Numbered from the stretch's first letter, positions 18,336 through 28,434 are shown. The stretch is 64,000 bases of DNA from Myxococcales bacterium (GCA_016709545.1 JADJMO010000020.1:62001-126000); one strand, 5' to 3'. Numbers and translations: made by a program. The notes: a model not told the origin generated them from the letters alone.

Positions 18336-19781
18336 GTGACGCAAGCAACGGCGGCCTCGCTGCGGCACGTCATGCTGGCGGCGCTGCTCTCGTGCTCGGC
18401 CGACGCGCCGGCGCCGCCCCCACCGCTCGGGTTCACGCCGTGCGCCGACCCGCTCGAGTGCGCCGACGTGACCGTGCCGCTCGACTGGTCGGCGCCTGGA
18501 GGTGCGAAGATCACCCTCCGGGTCGGCCGGGCCCGCGCGCTCGACGGCGAGGCGGCAGGGGTCGTGTTCCTCAACCCCGGGGGCCCGGGCGCGCCGATGG
18601 TCGAGCGCTTCGCCGCGCAGTATGGCACCTACCGGGTCGGCTTCGGCAAGGCGCTCGCGCGGTTCGACGTGGTCACCTGGGACGTGCGCGGCGCCGGCCT
18701 GAGCACGAGGCTGCCCTGCGTCGACGACACCACGCTCGACCAGCTGCGCGCGGCCGATCTCGCGCTCGAGGGCGCGAGCACGGCGGGGGTGGAGGCGCTG
18801 GCCGGCGCGCTGCGCGTCGGGTGTCAGAAGAGCGCGCTCGCCGGCCACCTCGATCTCGCGACGCAGGCGCGGGACCTCGAGGCGATCCGGAAGGCGCTCG
18901 GCGTCGAGCGGGTCGCTTTCCTCGGCTACTCGTACGGGGGCATGCTGGGTCTCGCCTACGCGAGCCTGTTCCCGGAGCACACCGGGGCGATGATCCTCGA
19001 CTCGCCGACGGCGCTCGGTCCCGACCTGGAGGCCGACCTCACGGGCGTCGCCGAGGCCCGCGCGCAGGGGCTCGAGCGGTTCTTCGCGGCCTGCGCGGCG
19101 AGCGCCACCTGCGCGTTCGGGGGCGCCGACCCGGGCGCGGTCGCGAGCCGGTTCGACGCGCTCGTCGCCAGGACCACCACGGCGAAGCTGCCGGCGGGCA
19201 CGCGTTCACTCTCGCGGACCGACCTCGGCTTCGCGATCGCGGACGGCCTCCGGGTCGGCGATGCCGTCAAGCTCGGCGCCGACCTCGCCAAGGCCGAAGC
19301 GGGCGACGCCTCGGCGTTGCTCGCCCGCGCGGACCTCGCGACCGGTCGCGACGCCGCGGGTCACTACGACGGCACCTTCGGGGTGCACGTCGCGATCGTG
19401 TGCGGCGATCAGCGGCTCTCGGCGGCCTCGCTGTCGGCGTTCGCGAGCTTCGGCGCGTCCTTGCGCGCACGATTGCCGCGCACGGGGTGGATGGCGCTCT
19501 CACCGTGGTCGCTCTGCGTCGGGTGGTCGGCGCCGCCGCGGCCCGAGTTCAAGGGCGATCGTGCGCCGCCGCCGCTCGTCGTCGCGGGCCGGTTCGACCC
19601 CATCACGCCGTTCAGGAACGCGGAGGCGATGCGCAGCTTGCTGGGGCCCTCGACCCAGCTGCTCGTCTACGAGGGCGACGGTCACTCCGCCTCGGTGCAC
19701 AGCGCGTGCGTGCGCGACGCGATCACCGGCTTCTTGATCGATCCGAAGCTGCCGGTCCGCGCGAGCTGCCCGAAGGAGTGA
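18336..19781 (+). CDS. Secreted S33-family alpha/beta hydrolase (TAP-like tripeptidyl aminopeptidase)
   Basis: Reading from the GTG at 18336 gives 481 residues with a short lipoprotein-like signal (lipobox ALLSC). The body is an alpha/beta hydrolase of the prolyl aminopeptidase/TAP group: oxyanion loop FLNPGGPGAP, VVTWDVRGAGLS, nucleophile elbow GYSYGGMLG, and the C-terminal TAP-like cap with APPPLVVAGRFDPITP carrying the acid and GDGHSASVHSACV carrying the His. The likely role is release of short peptides in the envelope. The 28-base gap to the divergent hybrid kinase leaves almost no room for separate promoters. Its 3' end overlaps that of rimK by 59 bases. Confidence 0.82.
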   Translation: MTQATAASLRHVMLAALLSCSADAPAPPPPLGFTPCADPLECADVTVPLDWSAPGGAKITLRVGRARALDGEAAGVVFLNPGGPGAPMVERFAAQYGTYRVGFGKALARFDVVTWDVRGAGLSTRLPCVDDTTLDQLRAADLALEGASTAGVEALAGALRVGCQKSALAGHLDLATQARDLEAIRKALGVERVAFLGYSYGGMLGLAYASLFPEHTGAMILDSPTALGPDLEADLTGVAEARAQGLERFFAACAASATCAFGGADPGAVASRFDALVARTTTAKLPAGTRSLSRTDLGFAIADGLRVGDAVKLGADLAKAEAGDASALLARADLATGRDAAGHYDGTFGVHVAIVCGDQRLSAASLSAFASFGASLRARLPRTGWMALSPWSLCVGWSAPPRPEFKGDRAPPPLVVAGRFDPITPFRNAEAMRSLLGPSTQLLVYEGDGHSASVHSACVRDAITGFLIDPKLPVRASCPKE

Positions 19782-20702
19782 CCGACGACTGCAGCCGGCG
19801 CGCGCGGCGCTCGGCGTCGATGACGGCGTCGGTCGCCCGCTGACCGCGGCGCTCCACGTACCGCTCCGCGCGCGCGATGATCTTGTCGGCCACGTCGACG
19901 CTCGTGGAGCGCTCGATGCCCTCGAGGCCGGGCGAGGAGTTGATCTCGAGGATCTTGGGCCCCGTCGAGCTCTCGAGCATGTCGACGCCCGCGACCTCGA
20001 GGCCCATCACCTTGGTCGCCGCGACGGCCGCGCGCTTGTACTCGTCGTTGAGGTGCACGCGCTGGCCCTCGCCGCCGCGGTGCAGGTTGCTGCGGAACTC
20101 GCCCGCCTTGGCCGAGCGGCGCATCGCCGCGACGACGCGGTTGCCGACCACGAACGCGCGCACGTCGCGGCCCTTGGCCTCGGCGATGTACTGCTGGACG
20201 ATGATGTCCTGGCCCATGCCCCACAGGGTCTCGAGCAGCGAGGACACGGCCTGGCGGGTCTCGGCGATCATCACCCCGATGCCCTGCGTGCCCTGCTGGA
20301 GCTTCACGATCACGGGGGTGCCGCCGACCAGCTCGAGCATCATGTCCATGTCCTTGGGCGACCGCGCGCACACGGTGACCGGGACGTCGATGTCCTTGCG
20401 GGTGAGCAGCTGGAGCGCGCGGAGCTTGTCGCGCGAGCGCGCGATGGCCACCGCGCCGTTGAGGCACGGCACGCCCATCATCTCGAAATGGCGCACGACG
20501 GCGAGCCCGTAGCTCGTGATCGAGGCGCCGATGCGGGCACGACCACGTCGTAGCGGGGGATTCCGGCGCTCGTCCGGTACATCTCGGGGCGGCCGCGCTT
20601 CACGCACAGCTGGAACTGCAGCGGGTCGGCGACCTCCACCTCGTGACCTCGCGCGCGGGCGGCGAGGACGATGGAGCTCCGCGACAGGACGAGGATGCGC
20701 AT
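19723..20702 (-). CDS. rimK: RimK-family ATP-grasp ligase (frame break near 20536)
   Basis: The protein matches RimK, which ligates glutamate to the C-terminus of ribosomal protein S6, or a close relative acting on another acceptor. Visible: N-terminal MRILVLSRSS and LCVKRGRPEMYR; the ATP-grasp core with VIVKLQQGTQGIGVMIAE, VVGNRVVAAMRR and LEVAGVDMLES; and the metal site KILEINSSPGLEGIER. The frame breaks at 20535-20537, where the minus strand has CCC; adding one C gives YDVVVPRIGASITSYG, which is the expected sequence. About 326 residues result, slightly longer than E. coli RimK (300), with an Arg/Ser-rich tail reaching into the S33 gene on the other strand. It is divergent from gltX. Confidence 0.87.
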
Positions 20703-20790
20703 GGACGGGGTCGGGACCGTAGACGGCGAAAGTCGCGGGCAGCAACCCCGTGCCGCGCGGGGGGCGCTCTGCTATCCGCCGGGCCTCCCA

Positions 20791-22233
20791 ATGGCCCGAG
20801 AGCGCGTCCGTTTCGCCCCGTCCCCCACCGGCTACCTCCACATCGGGGGGGTGCGCACGGCCCTCTTCAACTGGCTCTGGGCCCGAAAGACGGGTGGGAC
20901 CTTCGTCCTGCGCATCGAGGACACCGACCAGGAGCGCAGCACCGAGGCGAGCCGCCAGGTGATCCTCGACTCGCTGCGCTGGCTCGGCCTCGAGTGGGAC
21001 GAGGGGCCCGAGGTGGGTGGAGAGTTCGGCCCCTACACGCAGATGGAGCGCCTCGGCCTCTACAAGGAGTACGCGGATCGACTCATCTCCGAGGGCAAGG
21101 CGTACCGCTGCTACGCCACCAAGGAGGAGCTCGACGCCGCCCGGGCCGAGCTCAAGGCCAGGAACCCGAAGGCCGAGTTCCGCTACCCGGGGTGGTGGCG
21201 CGACAAGGGCCCCTCGGACTGGCTCGAGGGCAAGCCCTACGTCGTGCGCTTCAAGTCGCCCTCGTCGGGCGCCATCTCGTACGACGACCTCGTGTTCGGC
21301 CACGTGACCACGCCCAACGCCGCGCAGCAGGATTTCGTGCTGATCCGCAGCGACGGCGTGCCGCTCTACAACTTCGGTTGCGTGATCGACGACCTGACCA
21401 TGGGCATCACGCTCGTGGCGCGCGGCCGCGACCACATGGTCAACACCCCGCCGCAGATCCTCCTCTACCAGGCGCTCGGCGCCGAGTGCCCGAAGTTCGC
21501 GCACCTGCCGATGATGCTCGCCGCCTCGGGCGAGAAGCTCTCCAAGCGCCACGGCGCGGTGAGCGTCGAAGAGTACAAGAACGGCGGGTTCTCCCCGGTC
21601 GCGCTGCTCAACTACCTCGTCCGCTTCGGCTGGTCGTTCGGCGACGAGGAGGTGTTCTCGCGCGCCGGCATGGTCGAGAAGTTCGACTGGGAGCGCTGCA
21701 ACAAGTCGGACGGCAAGTTCGACACCAAGAAGCTCGCCGCCATCAACCACGCCCACCTCAAGGACCCGGCCCTGACCCCCGACGCGGAGTACGCGGCGGC
21801 GGTCACCCCGTTCCTCGTGGCCCGCGGGCTCGAGGTCGACGCGACGAAGCTGCTGGTGGCGCTCCCCCACGTGCGCGAGCGCGCCAAGACCTACCTCGAG
21901 GCGGCCGAGTCGCTCGACCCGTTCTTCCGCCGCGAGCTGGTCTGGGACGACAAGGCGGTCGCCAAGTTCCTGGTGCCCGCCGCCGCGCCCGTGCTCGAGG
22001 AGCTCGCCCAGGTGGTCGAGGGCGCCGAGTGCACCGTCGCGGGCCTCGAGGCGGCGTTCACCAGATACCTCGGCGACAAGGGCCTCCAGATCAAGGACGT
22101 GGCCCAGCCGGCCCGCGTGGCCCTCACGGGCCGCGGCGTCTCGCCCGGGATCTACGAGACCATCCACGTGCTCGGCCAGGCGGTGGCGCTCGAGCGCCTG
22201 CGCGCCGGGGCGGTCAAGGCGCGCGGCGCGTGA
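20791..22233 (+). CDS. gltX: Glutamate--tRNA ligase
   Basis: 480 residues from the ATG at 20791. This class I synthetase charges tRNA-Glu. Signature motifs: FAPSPTGYLHIGGVRTALFN containing the HIGH element, RIEDTDQERS, and the KMSKS-type loop KLSKRHGAVSVEEY. The C-terminal anticodon-binding helical domain is complete and the length is normal. The downstream CPBP gene starts within the stop codon (GTGA), implying coupled translation. Whether it is discriminating or also charges tRNA-Gln cannot be judged here. Confidence 0.96.
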   Translation: MARERVRFAPSPTGYLHIGGVRTALFNWLWARKTGGTFVLRIEDTDQERSTEASRQVILDSLRWLGLEWDEGPEVGGEFGPYTQMERLGLYKEYADRLISEGKAYRCYATKEELDAARAELKARNPKAEFRYPGWWRDKGPSDWLEGKPYVVRFKSPSSGAISYDDLVFGHVTTPNAAQQDFVLIRSDGVPLYNFGCVIDDLTMGITLVARGRDHMVNTPPQILLYQALGAECPKFAHLPMMLAASGEKLSKRHGAVSVEEYKNGGFSPVALLNYLVRFGWSFGDEEVFSRAGMVEKFDWERCNKSDGKFDTKKLAAINHAHLKDPALTPDAEYAAAVTPFLVARGLEVDATKLLVALPHVRERAKTYLEAAESLDPFFRRELVWDDKAVAKFLVPAAAPVLEELAQVVEGAECTVAGLEAAFTRYLGDKGLQIKDVAQPARVALTGRGVSPGIYETIHVLGQAVALERLRAGAVKARGA

Positions 22234-23323
22234 TCACGCCCGACCTCCTCGTCGCGCCCGAGGCGCCCAAGGGCTTCATGGCGTGGCTCGAGCAGCCGCA
22301 CGTGAAGTGGGCGGTGCCGCTGCCGCTCCTGCTGGCGCTCGCGCCGCTCATCTGGCTGTTCTTCCGCAGCACCTGGAAGGAGCTCGATCGCGAGGCGGTC
22401 ACCTACCGCGAGCGCCTGCGGGAAGCCGGCAGCGAGGTCGACTACCGACCGCTGATCGCCCTCGGCTCGGCGCGGTCATCCTCACGCTCCAGGAATACTA
22501 CGGCGGCTCCAACCAGGCGTTCTACCAGACGGTCGTCGTCGAGAACCTGCGCAAGTACGAGGCGAGCCACCCCGGCGGGCTCGTGAACTTCCCGCGCTAC
22601 GAGGAGCTCTACCGGCTGATCTTCTGGGCGGTCACCCGCATCGGCGGCTACCTCGCGCCGCTCGTGCTGTGGCGCGCGGTGTTCTGGAAAGACTCGATCC
22701 TCGACTTCGGCCTGCGCACCAAGGGGTTCCTCGAGCACGCGTGGATCTACGCGATGTTCGTCGCGATCATGATCCCGGTGATGATCACGGTGGCGAAGCA
22801 GCCCGACTTCGGCACCTACTACCCGTTCTACAAGCAGGCCTCGCGGTCCTGGCTCGATTTCGGGATGTGGGAGGTGTTCTACATCGGGCAGTTCTTCGCC
22901 CTCGAGATCTTCTTCCGCGGCTGGTGGGTGCGCGCGTGCCGCGGGTTCGGCGCCGGCGCCATCCTGTGCATGGTCGTGCCCTACTGCATGATCCACTACG
23001 GCAAGCCCTACCTCGAGGCGTGCGGCGCGATCGTCGCGGGCACGGTGCTCGGGTCGCTCTCCATGAAGACCCGCAGCATCTACGCCGGGTTCCTCGTGCA
23101 CATCACGGTGGCGATCCTCATGGACTTCCTCGCCCTGCACCACCGGCACGCGCTGCCCGAGCGCATCTCGCCGACCAGCACGGGCACCTTCGTCTTCAAG
23201 TACACGGTGCACACCTTGTGGATCGTGTGGGCGCTCGCGCTCACGATGCTGCTCGTGGCCCTCGTGCGGCGGTGGCCGCAGATCCGCGCCCAGCTCGCCC
23301 GCAAGCGCGCCGCGGCGGACTGA
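22230..23323 (+). CDS. CPBP-family intramembrane protease-like protein (frame break near 22466)
   Basis: The start GTG at 22230 overlaps the gltX stop. The N-terminal part has one strong helix (WAVPLPLLLALAPLIWLFF). The frame breaks near 22466: adding one C to the CTCGGCTCGG segment gives LIALGLGAVILTLQEYYGG and joins the rest. The C-terminal half shows CPBP/Rce1 features: LEIFFRGWWVRA as motif 1, which keeps one Glu plus the Arg rather than the usual EExxxR pair; CMIHYGKP as motif 2; and a GFLVHITVAILMD helix as motif 3. About 364 residues, eight or so helices. Related proteins cut prenylated or membrane substrates; no substrate is suggested here. Confidence 0.72.
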
Positions 23324-23333
23324 CCGACGGTCT

Positions 23334-23358
23334 GCCCGACGACGAGCTCGTCGCGGGC
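23334..23358 (+). terminator. Near-palindromic hairpin after the CPBP gene
   Basis: GCCCG-A-CGACGAG is followed at once by its complement CTCGTCG-CGGGC, forming a roughly 12-bp stem with one bulged A, starting 11 bases past the CPBP stop. There is no T tract. Candidate terminator of the gltX-CPBP unit, or a dyad binding site for the gene that follows. Confidence 0.35.
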
Positions 23359-23380
23359 GCCTGGTCGGCGAACGGTCGGT

Positions 23381-23445
23381 TCGGCGGAACATCGGCGGAA
23401 ATCGAGCGAGCTTCGCGCTTCCGCGTCGGCGGGATTTCGGCGGAA
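23381..23445 (+). promoter_or_regulatory. Triplicated 9-base direct repeat upstream of a lipoprotein gene
   Basis: TCGGCGGAA occurs at 23381-23389, 23392-23400 and 23437-23445. The first two are 11 bases apart, one helical turn, so a protein could bind both on the same face of the DNA. All three lie 48 to 112 bases upstream of the lipoprotein start at 23493, in the expected operator zone. Confidence 0.4.
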
Positions 23446-23492
23446 CTTCTGCCAGGGCGCGAATCGCGCCCGAGCTCGCAGGGAGGAGAACC

Positions 23493-24194
23493 ATGTTCCA
23501 GATCCACCGTTCCATCAAGGCCCTGGCGGCCGTCTCGTGCGCGTCGTTCGTCGTGTTCGCGTGCAGCAGCAGCGACAGTCCGGCGGGCACTCCCGACAGC
23601 GGGAAGACCGACACCGGCGCCGACGCCAAGACGCCGGCCAAGAAGACCGCCGCGGCTCCCACCGCCAAGCCGCCGGCCAAGGCCCCGCCCAAGCCGACGA
23701 CCTCGGCCACCGCACCGAAGTCCGAGCCGCCGGCCACCCCCCCGAAGTCGCCGGACCTCGAGAACACCACGCTGCTCAGCGAGAGCGGCTTCGAGATCGA
23801 CGCCTCGTGCGCCAAGGCCGGCCTCACCGATGGCAAGGGCTATTGCCTCCCCGAGTCGGACTACCTGGTGGGCTGCGTCGGTGGGAAGCTGCTCGGCATC
23901 GACTGCGGCGCGCTCAACAGCTCGACCCAGGCCGTCTCGTGCGAAGACGATCCCAAGGCGGGGTGTTACGCGGTGGATCTCTCTCCCGTGGCCTCCGACA
24001 TCAGCGACGACGCGGTGGGATACGGGATCTCGGTCGACGCGACCTGTACGACCGAGCAGGACGGCAAGGGCTTCTGTCTGGACAGCTTCGCGGTCGTCTG
24101 CACTGGCGGCAAGTACTACGCGCTTGACTGCAAGAGCTACCTCGAAGCAGCATCCTGCAAGGCGAACAGCGACGGGGCGCTGAGCTGCTACTGA
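23493..24194 (+). CDS. Lipoprotein with two copies of a Cys-rich module
   Basis: 233 residues from an ATG preceded by GGGAGG. A signal peptide (lipobox VFAC) is followed by a Lys/Pro/Ala-rich linker (residues about 45-90) and two tandem modules: DASC...GKGYCL...LVGCVGGKLLGIDC...C and DATC...GKGFCL...AVVCTGGKYYALDC...C, six cysteines each. The same C-x-G-G-K...C core recurs in the lipoprotein at 38097. The linker resembles cell-wall-spanning segments. No described family recognised. The STAND-type regulator gene begins 24 bases downstream on the same strand, so the two may share a transcript. Confidence 0.72.
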   Translation: MFQIHRSIKALAAVSCASFVVFACSSSDSPAGTPDSGKTDTGADAKTPAKKTAAAPTAKPPAKAPPKPTTSATAPKSEPPATPPKSPDLENTTLLSESGFEIDASCAKAGLTDGKGYCLPESDYLVGCVGGKLLGIDCGALNSSTQAVSCEDDPKAGCYAVDLSPVASDISDDAVGYGISVDATCTTEQDGKGFCLDSFAVVCTGGKYYALDCKSYLEAASCKANSDGALSCY

Positions 24195-24217
24195 GTCGGT
24201 GAGGGCCGAGTGGGGGG

Positions 24218-26243
24218 ATGACGCAACGGAGCGCACGGTTGTCGCGTCGTCCCGCCACGTTCGTAGGACGGGCGAAGGAGCTGGGGTCTTCGCCGCGCTC
24301 CTCGCCGAGCCGGCGAACGCGCCGATCGTGCTGTCGGTCGTCGCGCCCGGCGGGACGGGCAAGAGCACGCTGCTGCGCGTCTTCCACGCCATGGCGATCG
24401 AGCTCGGACACCAGGTGGTCCGGCTCGACGCCCTGGATCTCCCGACCCTGCGCCCGAGCTTCCGCGTCGCCTTCGCGGAGGCGTGCGGCGACGCGGAGGT
24501 CGTCCTCGTGGACAACTTCGAGGCGCTGCGCGGCCTCGAGGCCCTCGTCGCGGAGTTCGTGCTCGACGAGGCCGCGGCCGGAAATCGGTTCGTGTTCGCC
24601 GGTCGCCTGGCGCCCTCGCCCGAGCTGCGCAGGGTCGTGGATCACGGGGTCGCTCTTCGCGGACTCGCCCTCGCCGATCTCTCGCCAGAAGAGGCGGACG
24701 AGTACCTGACCCGTCGAGGCGTCCAGGCGAGTCAGCGTCCGGAGATCGTGCAGCACAGTCACGGCCACGCGCTCGCCCTGGCCTTGACGGCAGACGCTCA
24801 GCTCGCGAGCGGCGCGCCCATCGTCCTCGGCCGTCACCCGGACCTCCTCGCGGAGCTCGCGTCGGTGTTCCTGCGTGACATCCCGGATCCGCTCTACCAG
24901 GAGGCGATCCGGATCTGCGCGCTCGCCAGGACCACCACGGAGGAGCCGCTCGCTGCGCTGCTCGGGGGGCAGAGCGACCGGGCGTTCGCCTGGCTTCGTG
25001 GGCTCTCCTTCGTCCAGTCGGGTTCCCAGGGCCTCACGCCGCACCCCCTCGCGAGGGACGTCCTGGTCGCCGATCTCCGCTGGCGGAACATGTCGGCCTT
25101 CCAGTCGACCCTCCACCGGTTGTTCGAGTTCTACAGCCAGCGCGTCGCGGCCGGTCACGCTCCCCACACCGAGTTCGTGAAGCTGAGCTTCCTCCTGCGT
25201 CACAGCCCCGTGCTGCGCCCCTTCTTCGACGTTCCCCTCGGTCTCGACGCGGCCCTCGATGTCGCGCAACCCACCGACGCTGCGGTCCTGGCCGGACTCT
25301 GTCAGCGACATCGGGGCCGGAATCGGCGGCCCTGTGTGCCGCGTGGTTCGTCGAACAGCCAGCGTCGTTCTACGTGGTGCGCGCGACGGACGGCAGCGTG
25401 CGGGGCTTCGGTGCCCACCTCCGCCTCGACGGCGCGAGCGCGGACCTGCGCGCGCGCGATCCAGCGACGGCGCGCGCCTGGGAGTTCGCTGTGCGCGGCC
25501 TCGAGCAGCGGGCGGCGCCGGTCACCTACGTGCGATGGCTGATGATGGTGGACGAGTTCCAGCCGCTGACGCCCGAGATGGCGCTCTGCTGGACGATCGC
25601 CGGCTTCGCTCCCATGCAGATGCCCGGGCTTGCCTTCACCTTCCAGCCGATCGACTCGCGCGAGCACTGGCCGCTGATCGCCGCGTCGGGTGCGCGCCAC
25701 GATCCCGGCCTCGCCTTCGACCTCGATGGGCACCACCAGGAGGTCTCGGTGCTGGATCGACGCCTGCGGACCCCCGCGGAGTGGGCCACGATGCTGGTCA
25801 AGAGCGCGCTGGAGCTCGATCAGGGGGGCACTCTCGCCGAGATCCCGCTCCAGCGGGCCGCGCCCGCGAGTTCGCTCGACGCCGCGCAGTTCGCCGAGTC
25901 CGTGCGGCTCGCCCTGCGCCATCTGCACGATCGGCGTCGCCTGCGTCAGAGCCCGTTGCTGGAGACCCGGTTGCTGGCCGGGTGCTCGTCCGAGCCGGCC
26001 TGCGTCGACCGGCTGCGCGCGCTCCTCGTGCAGGAGATCGAGGCGCTTCGCGGGAGCTCTCGCGGCGATCGCACCTTCCTGGCCGCCCAGGCCGTCTACC
26101 TCGATGGGACCCAGTCGCAGCAGGGGGCCGCGGAGCGGCTGGGGATGGCCGACAGCACGCTTCGCCGGCACCTGCACGAGGCGACGGATCGGGTGCAAGC
26201 AGCCCTCTGGGAGCGCGAGATCCGCTACCGCGGCTCCGCCTGA
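24218..26243 (+). CDS. STAND-type AAA ATPase regulator with C-terminal HTH (two frame breaks)
   Basis: The ATG at 24218 follows GGGGG. The N-terminus RRPATFVGRAKEL is the usual entry to a STAND/AAA ATPase; then the P-loop VVAPGGTGKSTLL and the Walker B VVLVDNFEAL. A winged-helix-like and helical middle region follows, then a C-terminal helix-turn-helix (QGAAERLGMADSTLRRHLHE) resembling sigma region 4. Two frame breaks occur: at 24283-24286, where GGGG must become GGGGG to give KELGVFAALLAE, and at 25313-25316, where another added G gives HRGPESAALCAAWFVEQP. Joined, the protein is about 675 residues. It is probably an ATP-switched transcription regulator; the adjacent lipoprotein gene is a plausible target or partner. 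Confidence 0.72.
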
Positions 26244-26253
26244 ACAGCCTGGG

Positions 26254-27027
26254 TCACTTCACCGGGTCGCGGATGACGGTGCCGATCTCCTCGCCGACCA
26301 CCACGCGCTGGATGTTGCCCTTGGTGGAGAGCTTGAACACGCGGATGGGGAGCTTGTTGTCGCGGCAGAGCGTTACCGCGGTGCCGTCCATCACGCCGAT
26401 GCGGTCCGCGAGGAAGCGGTCGTAGCTGAGGTCGGCGATCATCTTCGCCTCGGGGTGCTTCATCGGGTCGGCGTCGTAGATGCCGTCGACCTTGGTGGCC
26501 TTGAAGAGCGCGTCGGCGTGGATCTCCATCGCGCGCAGCGCGGCGGCCGTGTCCGTGGAGAAATAGGGGTTGCCGGTGCCGGCGGCGAAGATCACGCAGC
26601 GCCCCTTCTCGAGGTGGCGCACCGCGCGGCGACGGATGTACGGCTCGGCGACCTGGCGCATCTCGAGGGCGGTCATCACCCGCGTGGGCACGCCGCAGCG
26701 CTCGAGCGCGTCCTGCAGGGCGAGCGAGTTCATCACCGTGGCGAGCATGCCCACGTAGTCGCTCTGCGCGCGGTCCATGCCCTGCGCCGAGCCCTTGAGG
26801 CCGCGGAAGATGTTGCCGCCGCCGATGACGAGGCCGAGCTGCACCCCGAGGCGGTGGACCTCGGCGAGCTCCTCCGCGATGGCGCGCAGGGTGTCGGGCT
26901 GGATGCCGAACGCCTCCTTGTTGCCGTCCGGATTGCAGAGCGCCTCGCCGGAGAGCTTCAGCAAGACCCGGCGGTAGCGCAGGCCCGGAATCGGAGGCGG
27001 GGGAGGGCGGGTGAGGTCGTCGTGCAC
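26254..27027 (-). CDS. pyrH: UMP kinase
   Basis: This 257-residue amino acid kinase phosphorylates UMP to UDP in pyrimidine nucleotide synthesis. Motifs: RVLLKLSGEAL at the phosphate-binding N-terminus, LVIGGGNIFRG, FAAGTGNPYFSTDTAAALRA, and ATKVDGIYDADP. A short Pro-rich extension (about 14 residues) precedes the usual start. In many bacteria pyrH follows rpsB-tsf; here it stands alone, convergent with the STAND gene (10 bases between stops) and divergent from the GAF/EI-like gene. Confidence 0.96.
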   Translation of the reverse strand: MHDDLTRPPPPPIPGLRYRRVLLKLSGEALCNPDGNKEAFGIQPDTLRAIAEELAEVHRLGVQLGLVIGGGNIFRGLKGSAQGMDRAQSDYVGMLATVMNSLALQDALERCGVPTRVMTALEMRQVAEPYIRRRAVRHLEKGRCVIFAAGTGNPYFSTDTAAALRAMEIHADALFKATKVDGIYDADPMKHPEAKMIADLSYDRFLADRIGVMDGTAVTLCRDNKLPIRVFKLSTKGNIQRVVVGEEIGTVIRDPVK

Positions 27028-27077
27028 GGGGCGCGGGTAGCGTGTGCAGAACGGGCCGTCGATGCTATCGATGGCCG

Positions 27078-28434
27078 GTGCAGGAGACGCCCGGGCCCGG
27101 ACCGGTCATCCACGGTCGTGGCGACGCGCGGCTGGATGCGGTCGTCGATTTCGTCGGTTTCGCGGCGCGTTCGCTCGCGCTGTCGTCGTTCCTGGACGAG
27201 GCCCCGGCGCGCATCGCGGACATCTTCCACGCCCCGGTGTGCTCGCTCTACCTGCTCGAGCCTGCGCAGAACGACGAGGCCGAGCGGCCGTCCGACCGCG
27301 AGGCGCGCATGCCCGAGGTCCACTCGCCGTACGAGCTCGTGATGCGCGGCAACGTCGGCTTCCCGGCCATGGCGCTCGGCGAGATCCGGCTCGACGTGGG
27401 GCAGGGCATCACCGGCATGGCCGTGAGCCTCGGGCGCCCCATCAGCGTGGCCGAGGCCGAGGGGCACAACGCCTATCGGCACTTCGAGCAGCTCGGCGAG
27501 GAGCGTTTCCCCGTGTTCCTCGCGGCGCCGGTGCTGGGGCCCGAGGGCCCCTCGGCGCGATCGCCGTCCAGCGCGAGCGGGCCGACCGTTCGAGTCGCGC
27601 GACGTCGAGCTGGTGGTCGCCCTCGCGGCCTCGTTGGCCCACGGCATCCTGCGCGCCGAGCTCCTCGACCAGCTGCGCGAGCAGCCCGTGGTGCGCGGTC
27701 CCGGGGGCGGGACCCGCCGCGTCACGTTGCCCGGCCGTCCCATCGTGCCAGGGCGCGCGGTCGGCGCGGTCGCGGCGCTGCGCCGCCCGGCCACGCGCCC
27801 CCACCACGACGGCGAGACCGGCGCCGAGCTCGCCCGCCTCCTCGAGCCCGCGTTCGACGCAGCCAGCCGGGCGGTGCACGCGCTCTCGCACCAGGCCGAA
27901 AAGCTGGGCCTCGCCGAGGAGGGCGAGTTCCTCGCGACCTACGTGCAGATCCTCGACGACGGCCGCTTCCGCGAGCGCGCCCTCGAGCTCGTCTCGCTCA
28001 AGCGCTCGGTCGGCGGCGGGATGGCCGAGGTCGCCCGCGAGGTCACCCGGGCGGCGCGGCTCACCGGCGACCCGTTCAGCGAGCGGCGCGCGCGCGACGT
28101 CGAAGATCTGTGCGACGCCATCGTCATGATGACCGCCGCCGATCCGCGCGCCGATCTGCCGTCGCGCGCGGTGCTCATCGGCGACCGCCTCACCGTCTAC
28201 GACTTGCTGGTCACCGCGCGCCACCGACCTTCCGGGATCGCCCTCGGCGACGCGGGCTCCGGGGCGCGCACGCGGGCCCTCGCCGCGCTGCTGGGGGTGC
28301 CGTGCGTCACCGGCGTCCAGGGCCTCTTTCGCTGGGCGACCGACGGCGATCTCGCGCTGGTCGACGGCGATCACGGCCTCGTGGTGCTCAATCCGTCGAA
28401 GGCCGACGTCCAGCGGGTCCGCGGCGCGCGCTAG
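27078..28434 (+). CDS. GAF / PTS enzyme-I-like regulator lacking the PEP-binding domain (two frame breaks)
   Basis: The start is taken as GTG 27078; an in-frame GTG at 27042 is possible. A GAF domain (residues about 12-170, with GEIRLDVGQGITGMAVSLGR) is followed by a PTS enzyme I N-terminal part (VTLPGRPIVPGRAVG; helical HPr-binding-like region ending DPFSERRARDVEDLCD) and the swivelling domain (SRAVLIGDRLTVYDLL). Where family members have GG-x-TSH, this protein reads DAGSGARTRALAALLGVP, so the phospho-His is replaced by Arg. It ends at NPSKADV without the PEP-binding barrel. Frame breaks: 27548-27551 (CCCC needs one more C, giving GPLGAIAVQRERA) and 27586-27587 (CC needs one more C, giving DPFESRDVELVV). 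It resembles a trimmed PtsP. Confidence 0.7.

Noticed and set aside
19723..19781. A separate small gene in the overlap of the S33 peptidase and rimK 3' ends
   Set aside because: Both frames are accounted for by the two convergent genes; no start or ribosome site of its own.
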